This document shows, one piece after another, positions 24,401 to 39,400 of a stretch of 64,000 nt of DNA. Both the position numbers and the translations under genes were made by a program. Under the pieces are notes generated by a model that was not told where the DNA came from, did no database searches, and saw nothing but the letters and a program-made list of their open reading frames with translations. Source of the stretch: Tubiluchus corallicola (lineage: Eukaryota; Priapulida; Priapulimorpha; Priapulimorphida; Tubiluchidae); assembly GCA_030141605.1 (NCBI GenBank), contig JAQGDQ010000030.1:479171-543170 (forward strand), given 5' to 3'. Positions within the stretch are counted from its first letter, which is position 1. Every line of letters starts with the position of its first letter.

Positions 24401-27400
24401 CTACACAATTAAAAATTAGTATAGTAGTTTATAAAAGCTGTATAGCAGTACTTATTACTCATAACTCGTTTTGTGTTTCAAAATATTTTGGCTGGATTCG
24501 GTATTAAATTGGTTGTCATTAATGGGACATATGAGTTGCATGTCAATATTTAATCTTCATTTTCACTATTAAAACTCCTAACACTGGTGACTGGCATAGC
24601 TTAGCGTTCCAGTGACTCCACTAACATATTAGAAAAGGAATTAGTTTCAGTTCCAAGTTCCTTTGTGGAAGAAGAATCAGTTTACATTTTAAGTTCCAAA
24701 TTTGAAATATTATTATAACACATGCACAGCAAAAACAGAAGTATACTAAAGAAACTCAAGTTAGTAACTTAAAAACAACCATCCAAAGCACATCACCCAT
24801 CAAAGTACTTCTTATGGCCAGTGTTGAAAGTACTGATGTGGTTATAATTCGAATAACTAGAGTTTTTCCAGTGTCTAAGATATTAGTATATCTACTAATA
24901 GATGATCCAGCAGCCAAATTAGTGTTGAAGTTTAGTGTATAGTAGTTAGAATCAAGGTAACTAAGTTGATCAGGCCTATCAGGCCTCATTAGCTGCATGG
25001 ACTGTGCTGTTAACCTGAGAGCCTCATATTTTAAGTCTGATGATAAAATCATTGATTTTTATGTTGTGTCAAAGTTTTGGATTGCACCCCCATATATATT
25101 ATCACTTTTCAGTGGTATGCAGTTAATGCTTGCTAAATTCCAATCTAACAGTAAAGCAACTTTACTTTTATAGGTTTTTGATGACTAGATGGACACAGTA
25201 AGTAGTTTTACTGGTATGTAGCTGTTCATTGATTAGTGTGAAACTATATGAACTATCAATTCTCATTACCATTTCAGAGTTTACGCAGGAGGTGACTGAC
25301 ACTCAGATGCCGCATATGGCACCTGTCATTCTACCGGAAATGTACAAAATTTTCACAAATGCCGAGGTAGATTTCCTTCTTGCTTTGTACTTAATTGTTT
25401 GACAATTAATACATTTTGTAGTTAGTTATGTAGAATACTCTCAATTATTTGGGTGCATATTCTTTTGTGCACTTGAGTACATGTGCTGTGTATTACTGGA
25501 CAGAGTAATAGACAATGTGAAATAGACAAAGTTGAGCAACTAGATGTTTGCTGAGCAAAAAGTGTTTAAAATGAAATATTTTTATATGATTAATCAATGT
25601 TTTTTGTCTTTTATTGCTATTAATTGACTTGCTTTGCCTGTGTTGTCACTGTGAGTGTTGTATGCATTTTCTAATTCGAATAACAATAATTGCTCAAGCC
25701 AACACAAAACTGTAGTAGTAGTAAAAATAACACATAAATGAATTCGTAAGGAAAAAATCAGATTGGTTAAGTTCAGCTTTTCGCTGCTAACTTCCTGTCT
25801 TATTTCCCGATAGAATGTAGCCTGGTGAGCAAGTTCAGCTCTCCTGAGACAGACACAAACCCAGAACAACACAAACATTAAGAAAAATTACAATAGACAA
25901 TGGAGACAGTATATAACTAACCATAATGCACAATCACACACCTACTTATATGCCTACAGTTGTGCACAAACAGCACGATGTTGTTGCATTGCAGCATTGT
26001 TGGTTGACTAGTTGCTATTTTTTCTAGTCTTACAGCATTCGTACAAGGTCTAGAGCGGTAATTATTTTCACTACTTGTGCTACAATCATATCGGATATGG
26101 GCGAATTTGATAAATCAGCCAAGTCTGTACTGCTGCCTTTTTTGCCGAAGTTCACTGAAGCATTCGTTCAAGCATTACAGGTACCGGATGGGATGGCCTC
26201 TGATAGCGGATTGAAAATGGACGTATTGAAGGTAAGATTTAGCAGAATCTCATTTCAAAGTAATAAATAGTGAAGGATTTTTTATAGTATCCATGCAATT
26301 GTGCTCCATCTTGTTGTTGATGGAACTGTGATGGCTGCAATAAAAATAAGTATCATTTCTTTTATGCTATTAGACTAATAAAATTTTATATTGTAAAAAG
26401 CTTTGGAAGTCAGTACAGTTCCCAAATGTCTTATAGCTAAAGCTATCTATGAGCTATGCAATATAAAAGCCTGTGTGTCTGATTGCAGATGTATTTTTTA
26501 TTGCGTGAGCAGACATGTGTAATTTGTCAATTTAAAAGAGGTTATTAAAGATACTTGGTTTTTGAGTATTAATAGTATGTAAATTATTATGTAAAGAATA
26601 GGAGGATTTGTTTTTTTTTGTGTTTTTACGTCTTTTATTTTTATTTTATTTCTGTTTAGGCTCTAACTACTCTTCTTAAGACATTTCCTAAGACGATGGC
26701 TCCTTACATGGCCCAGATCTTACAGCGAGTTTGGGTAGCTCTTACAGAAAGTGCCACGATGTATCTTTTGCTTAATTTTGTCAGGTTTTACAATAAGTTG
26801 AAATTTGCTAAACATAAAAAGTAATTTGCAGATTTAATGAGTTATATATTCAAAAGTTGTGACATGGCATTTTCCTTTGACTTTTTTGTTCAGCTATGTT
26901 AGAACTGTTGTGAATAATATTGAAGAGACTGATGATCCTGTTGATTCTGATGGTAAGGAGTATTATGAACTGAAGTCTTGCGAGCATCACATTTCTTTCT
27001 TTTCCTTGCATTCTCTTTGAAATATGAGCATGAAGGGGCCATTTTCATATATATTAAGCCTTATCAATGGTAGTTTTAGTCGTCTAACAATGGGGCAGCT
27101 ATTTTCAAGATTGCAAAAAAATTCAAAATGAATAGGTTGCTCTACATATGTAGTGTGCAGGCAAAATCCTATAACAATGGTATTAGGTCATCAGCCACAG
27201 GTAGTTAAAGGCATATATAATCCCAATAAACATTGAAGTTTTGTTAACGCATTATTATGATTACACAAAGAATTCATAGTTATTATTAAACTAAAAAGAC
27301 TTATAAATTAGCTAACTTACCTTTTTCTGGCGAATTTCAAACGTATTTATTGCCGTAAATATCGCCATGTTTCGTGTCTTTGGTGCAAATGAGTGAAAAC

Positions 27401-30400
27401 GACGTACAAGGTACAGAAAGCGTCTCTGGTTTCCGATGTTTGATTACTGATCTTTGGTAACCTCGTGATTGTACTCATAATGTTATTCGTCTCATGCAAC
27501 GAAAAATGTTGGTTCTTCATATTTAATATTACAAGCAATGAAGTGATAAAAAATCAAAAGAATCAAGTTTTATAAAAAGTCTATAACAACATAAATTGAA
27601 TATTTGTAATAAGATAGGTTAAGTTGTAAAAGCTTGTATTGTAGTGAGGGTTTAGTTTGACTTTAAATCAACAACTTTTTGTGTAATTTTTGTAATCATG
27701 TTAATTTTGAATTATTTTCCAAACCATGTGGCATTGTCTTTTTTCTAGGTGAAGTTTTAGGATTTGAGAACTTAGTATTCAGCATATTCGAGTTTGTTCA
27801 TGCCTTGATAGAAACACCAAAGTTCCGCAAAGTTGTGAGGAAATCTGTTGACCAATTGCTTTACTTTGTGATACTGTATATGCAGATTACAGAGGACCAG
27901 GTTGGTGTTATAAATTTCCTAATGCAAAAGAGAAAATAAGTGGAATAAAATCTTTTGTTACTATGTTGGGTCAATATGGTGATTTCAGCACACCATTAAG
28001 GTTTAAATAGCTGGTTCAGATTGTCATTTTGGTCGAGTGTTTGCTACGTGATATATGATCAAAATGCACAAACTACTGCTGTTCAATATGCGAATCGAAT
28101 GAATGATATATTTAGGCATTTACAGGAATGAAACAAACAAAATTTTTCGAACGCTAACTACAAAGCTGAAAAGTCAACATTGACAAAAATAACTGATACC
28201 ACCTACTGTAAGATGCCATAACACGTAGCTAATGTTTCGCCGTCCAATGGTCCAAGAGATCACAAAGTTGATACATACGTGACTTAATATTTAAAGAGTG
28301 AATTCTTTAAAAAACCTTTAAACTTTTTAATAAATTTTAATGCAATAATAGTAGGGGAAATATTGTCAAACTATTTACCGACACCTTCGTTTTGTGGTTC
28401 CTTTTGCTAGGTATTTGTAAAGGCAATTACCCAATAACTAGAATATTATTGGGCTTAAATAAGCATTAGTGGTGTTAAATGCCACTGAAATGTTTTTCCA
28501 GGAAAGGTAACTATGTCAAAGTTGAATTTATCATTTACAAACTACGATAATACATTTCAGTATCAATAAATTAATAATTTTTTAGTATTCTTTTTATTGA
28601 TATCTGCAAAAAAGTGAAAGAATAATGTAAATATTTTTTAGAACAACAAGTAGTTATTAGCAAGTTGTAATTGCTGATGGAAAGAAGTAGCGGCCTAAGC
28701 CTTAAGAATTGGCAGCCTACTTTTGCTGATATGATTAACATGACCTCAGTCTTGGCATACATGAGTTACAAGGAATCGTAGTTATGTATGCAAAGTAGAT
28801 GTAAATATATGTAGATGCTGAAGAAAATAAATGATAATACAAACAAATGCTAGAACTTGAAAGACTAGTTCTATCATTTACCTATGTACTTGGTTATGAA
28901 AATATTCACCTGTTCAATAAGAAAACTGGCTGTGATAAAAGTAATTATGCAAAAACAAGTTTATCTATAAACCTGTTTTTGTTGTTGTACACTTTTCTCA
29001 CAATTTCATAATTGAGTGGTTAAACTTTTTCTTGTTTTATAACAAAGTTGGGAAAACAATTACACTATTTTTTTGCAAATTTTTGCATAACTTCTTGAAA
29101 GTTTGTTGGATGTTTTTGGAGAGTACCAGTACTAGATATCAAATGTGTGAATAACATTCAATTTCTCAAGTGATTTATATGAAATTCTAGCACAAGAAGT
29201 TCTGAAAATACTTCCTTGTTTTATAACCAGTCTGTAGTCGCAAAATTTAGGTTTGTGTATTTTAACATAAATGTCAAATATGCAATGTTATACATCATAC
29301 TAACTGAGCTATGCAGGTTGAAGGACAGAATTGGTTCCGCTGCCATAGCAAATCCGGTATTATAAGCATCAAAATATCAAAGTTGAGTGTTCAAAATGTT
29401 TTGTCTCATAAATTGAGCCGTTCCTGGTATTTTCACCTGTTCTTGGGGCAATTTCATTGTGTTACTTTTTCAAAACTTGAAGAGCAAGGATATCTGTCAT
29501 GCTATAGTAGTGTGTATTTTATATGAGTTATGACGATTCTTTATGTGGTACCGTGTTTAAAATTAATGAATCGCATTGTTATCTTTTTTTGCTTTAATAT
29601 TTTAGATTCGTTTGTGGACGAGTAGTCCAGATCAGTTTGTAGAAGATGAGGATGAAGATACTTTCTCTTACTCAGTGAGGATATCAGCTCAAGACTTGCT
29701 TCTTGTGAGTAAATAGTGCAATTTTTGTTTGGTTATTGTTACATAACCACAGCCTACATTAATTTACCTTATATGTATTTTTCATTTTTCTGTATTTCAT
29801 TGCTGTATTCATAGCCATCTAGCAGATTATACAATTGTTCTAATATCTTTTATATGCATCATTGTCCAAGTATAGAACAATCTTTGTTTTAAATTTTTCC
29901 GAATCATTCGTAAAACAACAGGCCATTATAGAAGAGTTTTTGCTGACTCTGGCGTGCTCAGGCCAATGAGTTTTCTTGCCAAGTAATTTGCATGTAACTT
30001 GCAAGTTTGTTCTGACTGAAGAGCAAAAAATCTTGTGAGTTACTCACCAAAATTAAGCTAAAGCTGACTTTCAACAGATTTTACAAGAGCGTTCAGACTA
30101 GAGAGAAGAAGCATGATTATATTGTTAATGTTGTTGTTTCTACCATTAATGTCATTTACTATCATTTGTCCACTTTTATAGCCATTTTTTCTGAAATATG
30201 CGATAAATTAGTATGCAACAATCAGCCAGTAATCAGTAATCAATTGTTTATTCTCTTTGGGCTGAAAACTGATTTCAAATGAAGTTGTATAATCTTGGGG
30301 GCGGGGACAATCATCTTTGAGGCAGATAATTAGCATTATAGTTGTATAATTCAATAATAATAGTATGCCTTTATTGAAATTCCAAATAAAATCAAAAAAG

Positions 30401-33400
30401 GATGTAGGCATTTGAAATGTTCAACTTCTGAAAAAACTATCTTCTTCTACAGTCAAAGTTTGCAATTTCTTGCTGTCAGTACCTCGCAAAGCAGCTACAC
30501 TAGTGAGTTTGACATCAGACAGTAAATTCCTTATCAGACAGTATACTCGCTAAGTCTGAATGCGCCGTTAATCTTAGCCCATGAATGATTTGATCTATGT
30601 AAAGTGACAAGTTTTTTTTGAGCTATTTGGTTGCTCAAAGCTTGAACCTGTATAATGGTAATCTTCTTTAAAGGACAAGAAAATGGGTTCCTGAAGTAAG
30701 TGTCAGAAAAATCGCCTTAAAAAATTATATTACTTTATAGCAATTTTATGCACATATTTTACTCTCATTAAAAGGATTTCCTTATTGTTTTCATTTTAAA
30801 TTTCTCATGATACTGTTCTGACCACGGAGTTACATGGCGTCACCTACGCACAGCATAAATCAGGGGAAGAAAAGGAATGTTATACTATGCTCCAAAAATC
30901 TTTCCATGCATAGTTATATTACTTAACATTTTGCTTACCTGCTTAAAAATCTTATGGAACTAGAAAAGAAAATTCTTAACAATTTTAAATCTTCATGCCA
31001 ATTGGTAAAGTATCGGTGACTCACCTTTCAGGGTGCGCCCATCGCTCGCCAAAAAACCTATTTTTAATCTTATTGACAAGATATAGTAATTTAAACATTT
31101 GCTTAATTACTGCGGTATGCTCTGATTATTTTTTCAAACTTTACGGAATGTTATCTAAACTTATTTCAAATGACTTGTCATCAAAATGGTTGTGCCTAAC
31201 AGATATCGCAGGAGTTTAAATTTTCACGTTTTAGACAGTGTTACTGCTAATGCAAACCCTGTTTGCAATAAGACAGCATGTAAGTAGTATAAAATGTCAA
31301 GAATTTTTAAGCTTTATGTAACTAAAGGGTTTTCTCGTCTTTTAAGCAAGTGTTTTAATCTGTAAAAGTTAAATTAAATAATGCGTAGCTAAGCTTTAGC
31401 TGCTTGAAATAGCTGATTTTATTTATGAACATATGACTGTGAAAATGATGCTAATTTTTTTTATAGGCATTAGCAAGCGAATTTGAACAGGAAACAGCTA
31501 CTGGTGTCTGCAGTGCCACCTTACAACATTTACAGGAATCCGACGCAGCTAAAAATTCCGAATCAAATCCTCACTGGTTAGTTGCTCTTGTCGTAGCGGC
31601 TTTGTTGTTTATCGTCTGAATTTTGCTTGCTTGTGATTAATGATTGGTTAAGGCTGGCACAAATTATCTATTTGTTGATTTTGGCTGGTGGGTTTTATAG
31701 GTGGAAGATTCATGAGTCATGTATGTTGACTCTGGGAAGTGTAAAATCTGTTATTATCGACTTGTTGCAAGAGCAGAAAATCTCGTTTGACATTCAAGGT
31801 TTTCTTCAGAATGTAGTCATGACTGATCTTAACCTGAATGGTGAGTGAAAAAATTAATTGGATGAATTACATCTCAACTTTGCAGTCTTAAATTTTTAGT
31901 CACTTAACAGAATAATTCTGGCAGTGATTTTTCTTGTTGTTTTTGTTTTTATTTTTAAATCTGTCTGAAATGTGTGAAATACCTGTTTTTTTTCACTGGA
32001 AATTAAGGTCTGTCAAACAGTGGCAATTTTGGAATTCTTTAATTCAGTTGTAGTCTTGTACTTGTAATTCGATATCATCATTAATGTTCTGTGGCGATTC
32101 TTTAGCATTTTTGCGATATGTATCAATGACTGTAGTGAAATGTAACCTATAAGCTTTTTCACGGCTTTTGTCGCGCTCTGTCATTTCATACTCCCAAACT
32201 AATTTTATAAACACTTGTTAATTGTGTCAACGAATTTGAAACCCCTGTTTGTAGCACTGTGGTTCGCAATTATGCGCATTGTGTAAGGCGAAAAAAATGA
32301 AGAAAAAACACAAAGATTCCATTCGATTGGTTAAATAATTGTCCAAACTCCGATTATATCAATTTATACATCGTTGTGATTGGGATTAATTTGATTAATC
32401 TGTTAATCGCCCTTCATTGTCGTCAAACCAGAAGCAGGTTTCTGAACTATAATATTGAGTGTTGCAGTGCAGAAACTTGTTAGCTAAATGTGCTATTTAT
32501 GTGTGGTTGAGAAATTGCAGATATTCGATGATAACTGTTCCTATAGGTCTAAGAATGGTGTACAAATAGGTTGATCTACTAAAAATACCAAATTAACTTG
32601 AATTTCTGAACTGTGAAGAAACAATAAGCAAATAAAAATATATTTTTCTTGTTTATTATCCTTAAAACTTTATTATTCTGTGTTTTTAGATTTTGTTTGA
32701 ACTGCTAATTTTTTGTAATCGTAAGCAATTACACATGTTTATTTATTTTTGTTTGTTTACAGTATCACCATTTCTTCTGGGGCGTGCATTATGGGTAGCC
32801 AGTAGGTATTCTCTAGTCATGTCAGCCGAAATGCTGCAGAGGTGAGTTTATCTGTACTTCACAGTTTTCTTACTGTTATCTTGTTTTTTTTTTAATAACT
32901 ATCGCTACCAACATTTGTGCCACTTATTGCAAACATTTCTTCGTAGATTTATTTTGTCATCATAAACAGTTTTAGTTTGTGAAGTTAACAAGGACAGAGT
33001 TTGCATCTCGCTCCGCTTTGTACAGTGAATGTCAGTTTACTGTTAAGTTAACACAGGCACCTTTGCTGCTTAGCAGTGAATTAGTGAAGATGATCATTTG
33101 TCTTTGAGACAACTGTTGACCACTGATTGGTAGTGCTTCTTTAGCAATATTTTGTGAAGCAAAATGAGTCGACTCGATGTAATACAGCATCGTATGTTTT
33201 GAATTGGAAATAAAAGACTGATCTCCCAGTACTGAATTTTCCTTGGCTACTTGTGTGCTAGTGATTTGACTACGGCTAATAATGCCGCTGTTAATTGAAA
33301 TTTTGAGTAACAGTGGCTTAGTCATAGCTGCAGAGAATAGCGCAGGTAGGTGGTACTGAGCAGGCGGCTCAAACATAGGGACTACAGACTAGTTATATGT

Positions 33401-36400
33401 AGTCCACAAACCACGGACTAGTTTTATGTAGCCCACGATCCGTTGATTCAGAGATCTTTCCTTTTATGCACATAATGTTGTGCACGGCAAAATGTGCTAT
33501 ATGTCTCGCATATGCAGACAAGGCACGCAAGTGAAGACATACAGACGGTTCCAGACAATGTGAGAATATGTTGTTAGGGGTGCATCAAGGTCATTAGAGT
33601 GCATTATGATGACACATTCTCTGCTTTTCTCTTATGTTAGAGAACAGGTTTTACAGGCAATGTACACTGTGCTGTCTTTATTTGAAGAGTTAACAAAAAC
33701 TTTAATGTTGCTGACGATTTATTTGATGTATTGTCAATGAAGGGAACATTGTTGGCAAACTGTAAATGTGCCTTGAATTGTGCAGTGTTAGATTGGTCAA
33801 AACTTGTATCAGTGGTAATAGACCAGACATCTGCAGGGTGTTCTGAACAAGTTGGCTTAGTTAACCGTCTCAAAAAAAATTAATGACCTTGGTGTATCTA
33901 TCTCTGCCATATATATAAACTCATAGAAAAACATAAATTTTAGCCAGCTATGTGCTGGCTGTTGCCGTACAGTAACTTATGATTGGAGACCAAAAGTAGC
34001 TGAAATAGTAACTCCAATTGCTTATAGTTGACGGTCAGAGAACCTAACAGCTGATAGCTAAACACAGTAGTACTAGTCAATTTACTGTTATGAGTCTATG
34101 CCTGAAAAAAATTGCTTTTATTTTGTAATGTGTATTGATGATCTTAATTACACGAGTTTTGTTATTAGGTTCATTCAGTCAACAGTTGCTGGCTTGCAAG
34201 ATTCACAGTTACCATGTGTAAGAATCTCTGCAGCTAGATCTATTTACAGGTAAGAAATGTGGCTACGATTGCAAGTTGGGAATTTGACTTATGATACTTG
34301 ACTGAAAATGCAATGGCATAATAAATTGAATGTGTTAGGATTACCAACTGGATTGGCATGTGTATGTTAATTATGTACGATAAACAACATTTGCTATTGG
34401 TATATTTTTTTGTTTTAATTTATTTCGTGTTATGAATTCGTTCTTTAAAATATTTGGTGCTAGGAACTATCACAAATAGTTGGATACATTTCAAAGTTTA
34501 GTTAAATGCATAAGCAATGTCTCGATTAAAACATTTAGCAAGAAATCTTTTATTATTAATCATGAGCCTTTTTGTGCAGTGGAATTTAAAAGGCAAATGT
34601 GAGTTCTTTGTAACAGAATTTAAATGAATTGTTTATCCTAGTTTACATCATGATAGAGTAAATAGCAATAAATTTAATAAATTAAATATATAATAGTTGC
34701 AATAATGGTGTTTTTATTTTCAGCTACTGTGATCATTTAAAAAACTCAAATCATCAACAGATACTTGTACCATTTCTTGAACCAATTATTCATGGTCTTG
34801 TTACCTTAGCAACTCAATATGCAGGGGATGTGCTAGCACTTGTACTAGAAACAGTTTACATTACTCTGAAGGTAGGTTTATATTTCTATCTTTTCCAATT
34901 ACTTATTTTATTTTGAAATTCTTGCATTAATGCTGACGTGCGTTAAGTTTGTTGCAACCAACATTTCATATTGGTTAGTTAATAAGTCTCTTTTTCTAAG
35001 AGTGGTGTAGCTTTGGGTTTCATTGGTTTGAAAAAGTTAAGATCTTACTGTGACTTGTGTTCCTGGTAATACTGATTCTGTGAATTATACAGTTTTGCAA
35101 TAGTAATTTTGATTTTCCATTTGTTATATTTAAACTTTAGTTTTGCTTGAAACTGTATTAACTTTTCTACGAAACATTGTTCGAAGAAACCTAGGTTAGC
35201 TGTGATTAATGTCGTCTTGCTGCTTTTTTCTCTTTGTATTGTGCAAGTTTTACTTGATCTGCAATTTTATGTTATTTCTATTTTAAAACCTATAGCAAGT
35301 TAATATATATTCATTCTTTTTTGTAGCCACCCATTTTTAAGAACGTCATGCAACATTTTTGTTAATGCTGGGACTCGAACTTGGATCTTCTGTTTGTTTT
35401 TAATTTGTTATTTACCTTTCAGGTAGATAAAGCATTTACAGGTTCATGTGAAAATCGAGTTGTGCCGCTGACAATTGCAATTTTTCTCAAATACAATGCT
35501 GGTAAGTTCTTTTGGAAGTGCTGGAATTGCAGTAGCAGAAATTTCATGTCTAGGAGTTTAATTTTTTAAGTGAACTTCGTGAATTTTTAAAAATATTGGC
35601 TTTGAAAACAGTGATTACTTTATGCAAAAATCAGGTGATTTTTATGGTTAGAAATGGATTAAAGTTTAATCTATTTTCAAATCATTAATAGTTGTATTTT
35701 TGGTGTTTTTTTCTTAATTGGTATATAAACTTATTTTACTTTTGATGTTGAGTGTTAACAGATGTGATTAGGGATGTTAATGATAACGATGCAATTATCT
35801 TTATGCGATAATTACGGATTATCGTATCGATATGAAAATATTGTTTTTACCATTATCGTATCGATAATATTCTGGTTATATCATTATCGTATCAAATTTG
35901 GCACGTGTCATTGCTTATGGCTTATCTTTATAAAATCACTTCACTTTTCTTTTCTTTTATTTACAGTAATTTACACAAAAAAGTGGACAAACAGAATTAT
36001 TTAAAATTATAAGCTTGTCAGATGCCGAATAATTTTCTTGTACTTGCGCCTAGCAATAATGGCTATCTCCATTCTGAACCATATTTGGGAAAGCATCGTG
36101 ACCCCTATGTACACTTTGATACTGATGCATGGATGTCAAATACGCTACTGTAGCTTGCAAAATAGATAAATATTTCTTGTCGCAGTAATATGTTTATCTC
36201 TCACAGCTTACTTATTTATGAATCATTTGACAATCAAATTTGTGTTTCTTAACTAGTAGCTACTTAAGTGTACAGCACTGAATGCACTGAAGCACTTGAT
36301 AATTTAATTATTAGTGATACTTTCTGTTGTTACATAAATTGTCTAATTTCAGTATCGTTTTTATCGTTCAAAATGATTTATTGTATCATCTAGAAAATAG

Positions 36401-39400
36401 TTTATCGTTATCGTGTTGTTGCAAAAAGTATTGTATCGTTATCACATCACTAAATTTGTATCATTTAATATCTGTAGATGTGACCAACTGGTACATTTTT
36501 TAATAAATCTAACGGTGCTAGTCAAGGTTACAGAAAGGTAGCTCATTCTTTATGAATGTTAATATTAACACTAAAAAGCTGTTGGACTGCGTATGCCATC
36601 TTTACTGTTTTCTTTTAAAACCTATCAGAGGCATATGCTGTCCTAAGTAAACAATGGCAGAGGTGTGTCTAGGAAAACCTGTAGACACCCATAGATCATT
36701 ATAAGTCATCGGCATTATTTATGACATCATCATTATTATCATCGGCAAATTTTTAAAATCATGTGATATACCTTGTCTAATCAGTCGAACAAACAAATAA
36801 AGAGAAAAGGATTTGCCATATTGCAAGAATACTGGTAGAGGGTGTAGTGTAATTTTTTGCATTGTGCACAAAAAAGGTCTTCTTATTAAATCTAGAAAAT
36901 TATAGTTGGTAGCCAAATTCTGCATAATGCATGCTGCATTTTTAATGTTTTTGCTTGGACAGATCTACAAAATTGCACAAAGTTTGTATGTTTAGCACAT
37001 TTACAAAAAAAGTATACAAATACTTAAAAAGTGAGAATTTTTGCAGAGTCATTAGAGAAATTCATAGTTTTTAACACATAGCTTCTAAGTGTTAATAATT
37101 GTGTTTACTGTGTTTATTGCAGACCCACTGATTACGGCTTTATGTCAGGACATTTTTAAGGTTTTTGCTCAAAATGACGTTGCTGCTCCATTACTACAGC
37201 AACGGCTGCTCCCCACGCTGATCAGCATTTTGCAGGCTCCTCCTGAAAGACTACCTCCTGGTTTACCTGGTGTAAGTTGAAATTTTTCTGCAGCATTTAT
37301 GATTGGGGTGATTGGTTTTCTTTAATGTAATATGCCAGATTCCCTTCTCTTTGGTTTAATAAAATAACAAAGTATTCTTTTTACACAAAATAGTTGAATT
37401 GATTTTAGTCCTTCAAAAACGTATAGCAAACAACTATAAATGTGACATACAATAAAAAATTTCTACTTTTTGTGTAAATTGTAATAAAATTTGAGTTTTT
37501 TGCTTTACAGTTGTTTGATAATAATGAACAGGAACATAGTTTGCCATCTTTAAATGGTTTCTTAAAGCTGTGATAGGTTTAGTTATAGGGTTTTTTCTAA
37601 CAGGTTTTGACTTCAATTTTTTTTTTCAGTAATTGATGGCAGACATTATGCATTTACATATTTGTGGTGCCACTTTTATGTATTTATATAAACAATAAGG
37701 GCACCTTTTTAATGCTACCGTCTTTTCTACTTCTTCTTTACACAACCACTAAAATTTTTTTACACAAACAAAATAAATTGTTGTGGCCCATGGGCTTTGT
37801 CAAAGAATAATAATTTTGGGAAGTTGTATAGTATTGTGGCATTGCTATGTGGACTACCTGCTGTACTCGCTTGTTTTGATCCAGACGACTCTTAGGTTTT
37901 TGTAAATTCAATGTTTAAATAAACATAACAAACAGTCTGTGATATTTTATTAAATAAAATCGCAATCGCACAAGAACCAATTTTTCTGGAAGAGCATTTG
38001 TTATGGAAAAATTTTCTGCCTCGTTGTTATAGATTTTCTTCATTCCTGTAGGAATTTCACTTCCCACCTGCCGAACCAAACTTCCCAAAAACCAGCCACG
38101 TCTCTTTCTCATTTTCATTTTCTTACCATGGCAATGCACAGCCTTCTACTGCGCACACTAAGCAACAGTTTGAACCAAAACCAGAACTACCACAGCGAAA
38201 CGATGAAAATTCATGCTCAGCTCATCAGGTACCACATTGTAATATTTAAGACCTTGCTATATATGATGTACTAGCTTCTGTTAGTTCGCTAATAATTCAT
38301 GTAGATGGCTTCACCAGTGTCAACGATTGGTGTAGCATGTAAAGCAGGTAATGTCATTCAGTACCATGGAAGAGGAAGAATTGGATTAACTCCTTCAGGA
38401 CCATAAGAGTTTGCTGAATTTTACATGAAAATCTGCTTTCCCTAAGCAACGATTACATTGCATTTGCACTATGGGCTTTCCTGCAAAATAATACATGAAA
38501 TTATATGGTATATGCATTGCCTTAGACAAATTAAAAATCGATTTTTGACAAAAAATAAAAAAGCCAGCAGTAACTGCAGTGTTTGCACCGTAACAATGTA
38601 CAGTATTACTTGTGTGAAATTGGCTAATGCAGAAAATTTCAACTATCCAGACACAACATTCTGATACACTTTGGCCTCAAGTCTACTCAGTTTTTAAGGA
38701 GACATTCTTGTTATAAGATGAGATGACCTTAATTTGTCTTTGGCTGATCGTTTGGTTTTCATAGAACTCTTCACACCAGACAGTTCTCTTGGGCTGGAGC
38801 AAGCAGGCGATCGATAAAGTAGTGGGTACGATCGCACAAATGTACACCATACTAAGCTACTCGATAGGCTAAGTTGGAGTGCCTGGAAAGGGCGTGCTTT
38901 CTTAAATCACTTATAAATTCTTAAACAAACAGCATGATTGGATAACCAAGATTCTCCTTAACAGAACAATAGCTAGTGTGCAATCATTTAGTTATGTCTG
39001 TGCTCATACAGTAGCAGAAAAGTCATAGGTCTTATAAGATCTATTTTGAGTGATGTGGGTCCTGAAGGAGTTAAGTGAATCGATAAAATATCACGTTTCA
39101 TTATGAAAAAATCTCCACAAAATATAAGTAAAAAATTGCATGCTGTCATATATGTGCCTTCCTGCAAAGAAAATTAACTTATTAGTGAAAACTTTAAAAT
39201 ATTTTTGTTTCTAACAAAACTGACAGAAGTGCGAAAGTATGAAAAAATTTCTCAACAGAAAGTCTAGAAGTCTAGTTTTTTCTTTGAGGTGATATGATTT
39301 TCATATTGCATCCAGTTAAACATGTTTAAATCTTTCTGCTCCAAAATATCACTTGCTGAATCAGCCGAAGTACTTTTTATTCTTTAATAATTCTTTGCAA

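Noticed and set aside
24245-24592. CTAGTGTTG ... AACACTGG as a possible hAT-like pair in IPO9 intron 3
   Set aside because: The end similarity is only about 8-10 bp and there is no target duplication. Too weak to call.
33384-33446. Two imperfect copies of an ACTAGTT-ATGTAG-CCAC unit
   Set aside because: A single local duplication with no wider pattern, and no sign of function.
33032-33873. Two minus-strand open frames (114 and 78 codons) in IPO9 intron 12
   Set aside because: There is no recognisable domain, no supporting splice signals, and the frames do not connect. Probably chance or very old repeat sequence.
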